Positions 61,661 to 64,000 of a stretch of DNA of 64,000 nucleotides are shown in pieces. This DNA is from Dawidia soli. Lineage in GTDB: Bacteria > Bacteroidota > Bacteroidia > Cytophagales > Cyclobacteriaceae. The stretch's first letter is position 1; every line of letters begins with the position of its first letter. The stretch is from positions 62,001 through 126,000 of the forward strand of contig NZ_JAHESC010000001.1 in NCBI RefSeq assembly GCF_018598185.1, written 5' to 3'. The position numbers and the translations under genes are program-made. The notes under the pieces were generated by a model. That model saw nothing but the letters and a program-made list of their open reading frames with translations. It had not been told where the DNA came from and did not search any database.

Positions 61661-64000
61661 TGTGTGATCACCAGCTTGCGGTGCATCACGCCGCCTTCTG
61701 CCGAACGGAGCTGTAGAATGTAAACGCCGTCGGGGAAGTTTGCAGTGGAAATGGTCTTTCGTTTGTCGCCGCGTGTGAACACCTGCTGGTATACCGTGCG
61801 ACCAAATCCGTCCACCAGGCTCACCGGCAGATCCTGCGCTGCCTTCATCGGCAGGTCGATGTTTACTTCGCTGCGGGCGGGGTTGGGGTATACACGCACC
61901 TGTTCGCCGAAGGCCGGCTCGATGCCCGTTACAAAGTCCGGCTCTACCGTAGCGTCGATCACTTTTGCCTGAAAAACTTCTTTATTACCGCCTTCGATGC
62001 TTTGCACGAATACCACCACGGAACCCTCGCCGCTGGTCAGCAGGTCGCGTTTGCTCCAGACCACATCGTCGAGGGTGATGGTTTGCATTGGCGCGAGGTC
62101 CTCGGTGATGCGTACGCCCGCCGCGGTCGGCAGCATCTCTTTTGCCACATACTGGAACTCGGCGTTGCCGCTGCTGCCCAGGTAAGCAGGATCCGTAATG
62201 GTTTTTTCGACGACAGTGGTGAATACGTTCACCCCGGTCATGGGGATCACTTGTGTGGTGGCGTTGGTAATCGTGGTTTTGATCTTCACCACTTCGCCGT
62301 CTTTCGTCATCGTTACATCCAGGCGGATGGGAGAGGGGGTCAGGATGCGTTCGTTGTACAGGGCTTCCAATGCAGGCAGTGTGTTAACCACGTTACCGTC
62401 GAGACTGAAAGTAGGCGAGGTGGTAATGCCATAGAATGCCGTGCGGGCGTTGTTGATCTCGGCGTTGAGCGTGTTCAACGGATCGCTGCCGGGGAACGCC
62501 GTATGGAACTGGATCTTGGCAATCTCCTGAGAGCCCTGTGAGAAGTTGTTGAACAAGGCATTGTGCGCGGTGCCGTTGCCGGCAGCCGACGAATTCGTAA
62601 AGTTCTCGACCAGCACGGTACGGGTACGCTCGCCGACGAACACGTTGTCAAAAGCAAATCCTTCGCGACGCGGCGCATTGCTGGCAAAGGCAATGCGGAA
62701 GACGACATTCGGCTGGCCGATGAGGTTGTCGAGCTTGAAGGTAGCGGTCTTCCACGCGCCGTAGGCGCCCGTCCAGCCCAGGTCGTTGGCAGCCTGGTTA
62801 CCGGGGCGGCTCGAAATCCCGCTCTCGTCATACCAGTTCACACCCTGGCCGATCTGCCCCACCACCTGCCACTCCGATTCGTCCTCGATCCGGCCGCTCG
62901 TGTTGTACTGCAGTACGGCACCGTCGTTACCGGCAGGCGTATCGGACCAGATATCGAAGGAGAAGATCGGCTTCTCCGCCTGCGAGAAGTCGAAGCAACG
63001 GCTCATGACCCACGATTGCTCGCCGGCGTTGCTGGTGCCGGTCAGGTTGGTGTCCCAGGCATCGCCCTGGCCGTTAGCCGAAGCATCGACGTTCACCGTC
63101 GTGCCCGCCGGGTGGCCATGCGCCCACGACGAGCGTACACCGCCGGCGATCCAGCCGTCAGCCGTGCCGTTAAAGTCTTGTGTATAGGCGGTCTCTTCCG
63201 TCACCAGGCCGAAGGAAGGTACCATGTACACCGGCTTTTGGATCGTATCCTTACACGACGCTGTCGTAGTAATGATCAAACGCACCGTGTCAGCACCCAC
63301 AGATGTATAGTTTACATGGGGCGCTTTGCCTGTGCCTGCACTGCCGATCGCGAGCAGGTTGTGTTTGGCGAAGGTCCAGTCGTATGACTGGATGTTGGCC
63401 TCTGTGATGTTGCTGGTACCGGCGAGAAATTCTGTATCCGAGCCGCCGGAAGGGTCTACGCATACGTTACGCCAGCCAAAGAAACCGTCGGGAATCGGGT
63501 TGATCGTGATCGGGATCTGCGGCGGTGTGATAACACAGCCATCGGAAGTGACCATGGTAAATTGGGCCAGGAAGTTACCCATCCCGTTAAAGATATGGTC
63601 CGGGCTGAAGTATGTACCGGTCGTTTTGCCGTTGTTCGTACCGGCCGGGATCGCGCCACTGCCCGCTACCAGCGAAGCCCCGTCGCCGAAGATCCAGCTG
63701 GTGGAGGCGATGGTAGCCGTGGCGTTAGCCGGGACGATCGTCGAGTTATTGGTGATACTTACAGGGAAGCCGTTACAGGCCGTACCAATAGAATAGTCGG
63801 GGTCGATTGTGGGAAGTACCCGCAGCGCGAGGTCCTTGGTGTTGGAGCATGAGGTTACCGGATTCTGATACACCAGGTGAAGCGTATAATCACCCGGTGA
63901 CAACACCGCGGCATTGAGCTGCACGGTGCCGGCCGCGGCGTTCGGTACCAGGGCCGACGTAATGCCGGTACCCGACCAGGTGCCGTTCGAGGCGGCGGCG
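61657..64000 (-). CDS. T9SS-secreted protein with PKD-like and Omp28-related regions (5' partial)
   Basis: The C-terminal 780 residues or so of a large secreted protein. The frame stays open to the window edge, so the N terminus with its signal is missing. PKD-like modules lie in the upstream part (for example SWIFGDGASL and YDWTFAKHN). A lectin-like 'choice-of-anchor' stretch follows (SRCFDFSQAEKPIFSFDIWS). An Omp28-related thioredoxin-like region reads VLVENFTNSSAAGNGTAHNA and QFHTAFPGSDPLNTLNAEIN, without the usual cysteine pair. The end VRVYPNPARSEVNIDLPMKA to MHRKLVITH is the T9SS type A sorting domain that directs outer-membrane secretion and anchoring. Function beyond secretion is unknown. 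Confidence 0.88.
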   Translation of the reverse strand, partial: AAASNGTWSGTGITSALVPNAAAGTVQLNAAVLSPGDYTLHLVYQNPVTSCSNTKDLALRVLPTIDPDYSIGTACNGFPVSITNNSTIVPANATATIASTSWIFGDGASLVAGSGAIPAGTNNGKTTGTYFSPDHIFNGMGNFLAQFTMVTSDGCVITPPQIPITINPIPDGFFGWRNVCVDPSGGSDTEFLAGTSNITEANIQSYDWTFAKHNLLAIGSAGTGKAPHVNYTSVGADTVRLIITTTASCKDTIQKPVYMVPSFGLVTEETAYTQDFNGTADGWIAGGVRSSWAHGHPAGTTVNVDASANGQGDAWDTNLTGTSNAGEQSWVMSRCFDFSQAEKPIFSFDIWSDTPAGNDGAVLQYNTSGRIEDESEWQVVGQIGQGVNWYDESGISSRPGNQAANDLGWTGAYGAWKTATFKLDNLIGQPNVVFRIAFASNAPRREGFAFDNVFVGERTRTVLVENFTNSSAAGNGTAHNALFNNFSQGSQEIAKIQFHTAFPGSDPLNTLNAEINNARTAFYGITTSPTFSLDGNVVNTLPALEALYNERILTPSPIRLDVTMTKDGEVVKIKTTITNATTQVIPMTGVNVFTTVVEKTITDPAYLGSSGNAEFQYVAKEMLPTAAGVRITEDLAPMQTITLDDVVWSKRDLLTSGEGSVVVFVQSIEGGNKEVFQAKVIDATVEPDFVTGIEPAFGEQVRVYPNPARSEVNIDLPMKAAQDLPVSLVDGFGRTVYQQVFTRGDKRKTISTANFPDGVYILQLRSAEGGVMHRKLVITH

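Overview
The window looks like a chromosomal segment of a visibly GC-rich member of the Bacteroidota, most likely order Cytophagales (Chryseolinea/Ohtaekwangia-like). The evidence is a SusC/SusD pair, a type IX secretion (T9SS) C-terminal sorting domain, TAnnTTTG-type -7 promoter elements, an FtsX permease with an N-terminal prefix domain under PadR control, and few Shine-Dalgarno sequences. The genus is inference. I see no rRNA, tRNA, CRISPR array or complete insertion sequence.

Layout. 1-5533: a heavy-metal RND efflux set (CusA-like, cut by the window edge; TolC-like; His-rich adaptor lipoprotein). 5534-7402: a ClC-type channel gene flanked by inverted copies of an intergenic repeat. 7403-10789: a minus-strand run of VOC protein, NmrA-like SDR, IMPase-like protein, AraC and Lrp regulators. 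10914-14569: a promoter and cobalamin riboswitch controlling B12-independent metE, followed by an MTHFR-like gene. 14684-26545: small oxidoreductases with their own regulators (AraC, PadR, MarR, Crp), an orphan FtsX permease and an esterase; 23.4-25.5 kb is less GC-rich. 26640-32272: an unknown gene, a REP-like repeat, and a TonB receptor plus PepSY protein that resemble a metal or siderophore uptake set. 32318-37202: DprA, then a decayed zone with a frameshifted DUF421 remnant, a hybrid histidine kinase split by an in-frame TAG, and a truncated receiver remnant on the other strand, ending at a DUF892 ferritin-like gene. 37399-45290: small membrane and unknown proteins, an LLM-class oxidoreductase, a response regulator with a PAS kinase, DinB, a MarR-GNAT fusion with a 28-bp palindrome at its promoter, and YceI.

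The most interesting locus is 45516-57830: eight tightly packed plus-strand genes with gaps of 10-30 bp. They encode SusC, SusD, two tandem DoxX-like membrane proteins with large C-terminal domains, a cytochrome c lipoprotein, a Tat-targeted SoxC/sulfite-oxidase-family molybdoenzyme, a phytoene-desaturase-like FAD oxidoreductase and a YeiH-type putative sulfate exporter. I infer a sulfur-compound uptake, oxidation and sulfate-disposal module attached to a SusCD importer. I do not recognise this combination as a described system.

57956-64000: an MFS transporter, a PIN/HTH toxin-antitoxin pair, AMP nucleosidase, a stand-alone HsdR-N-like nuclease domain and a T9SS-secreted Omp28-related protein that runs off the window.
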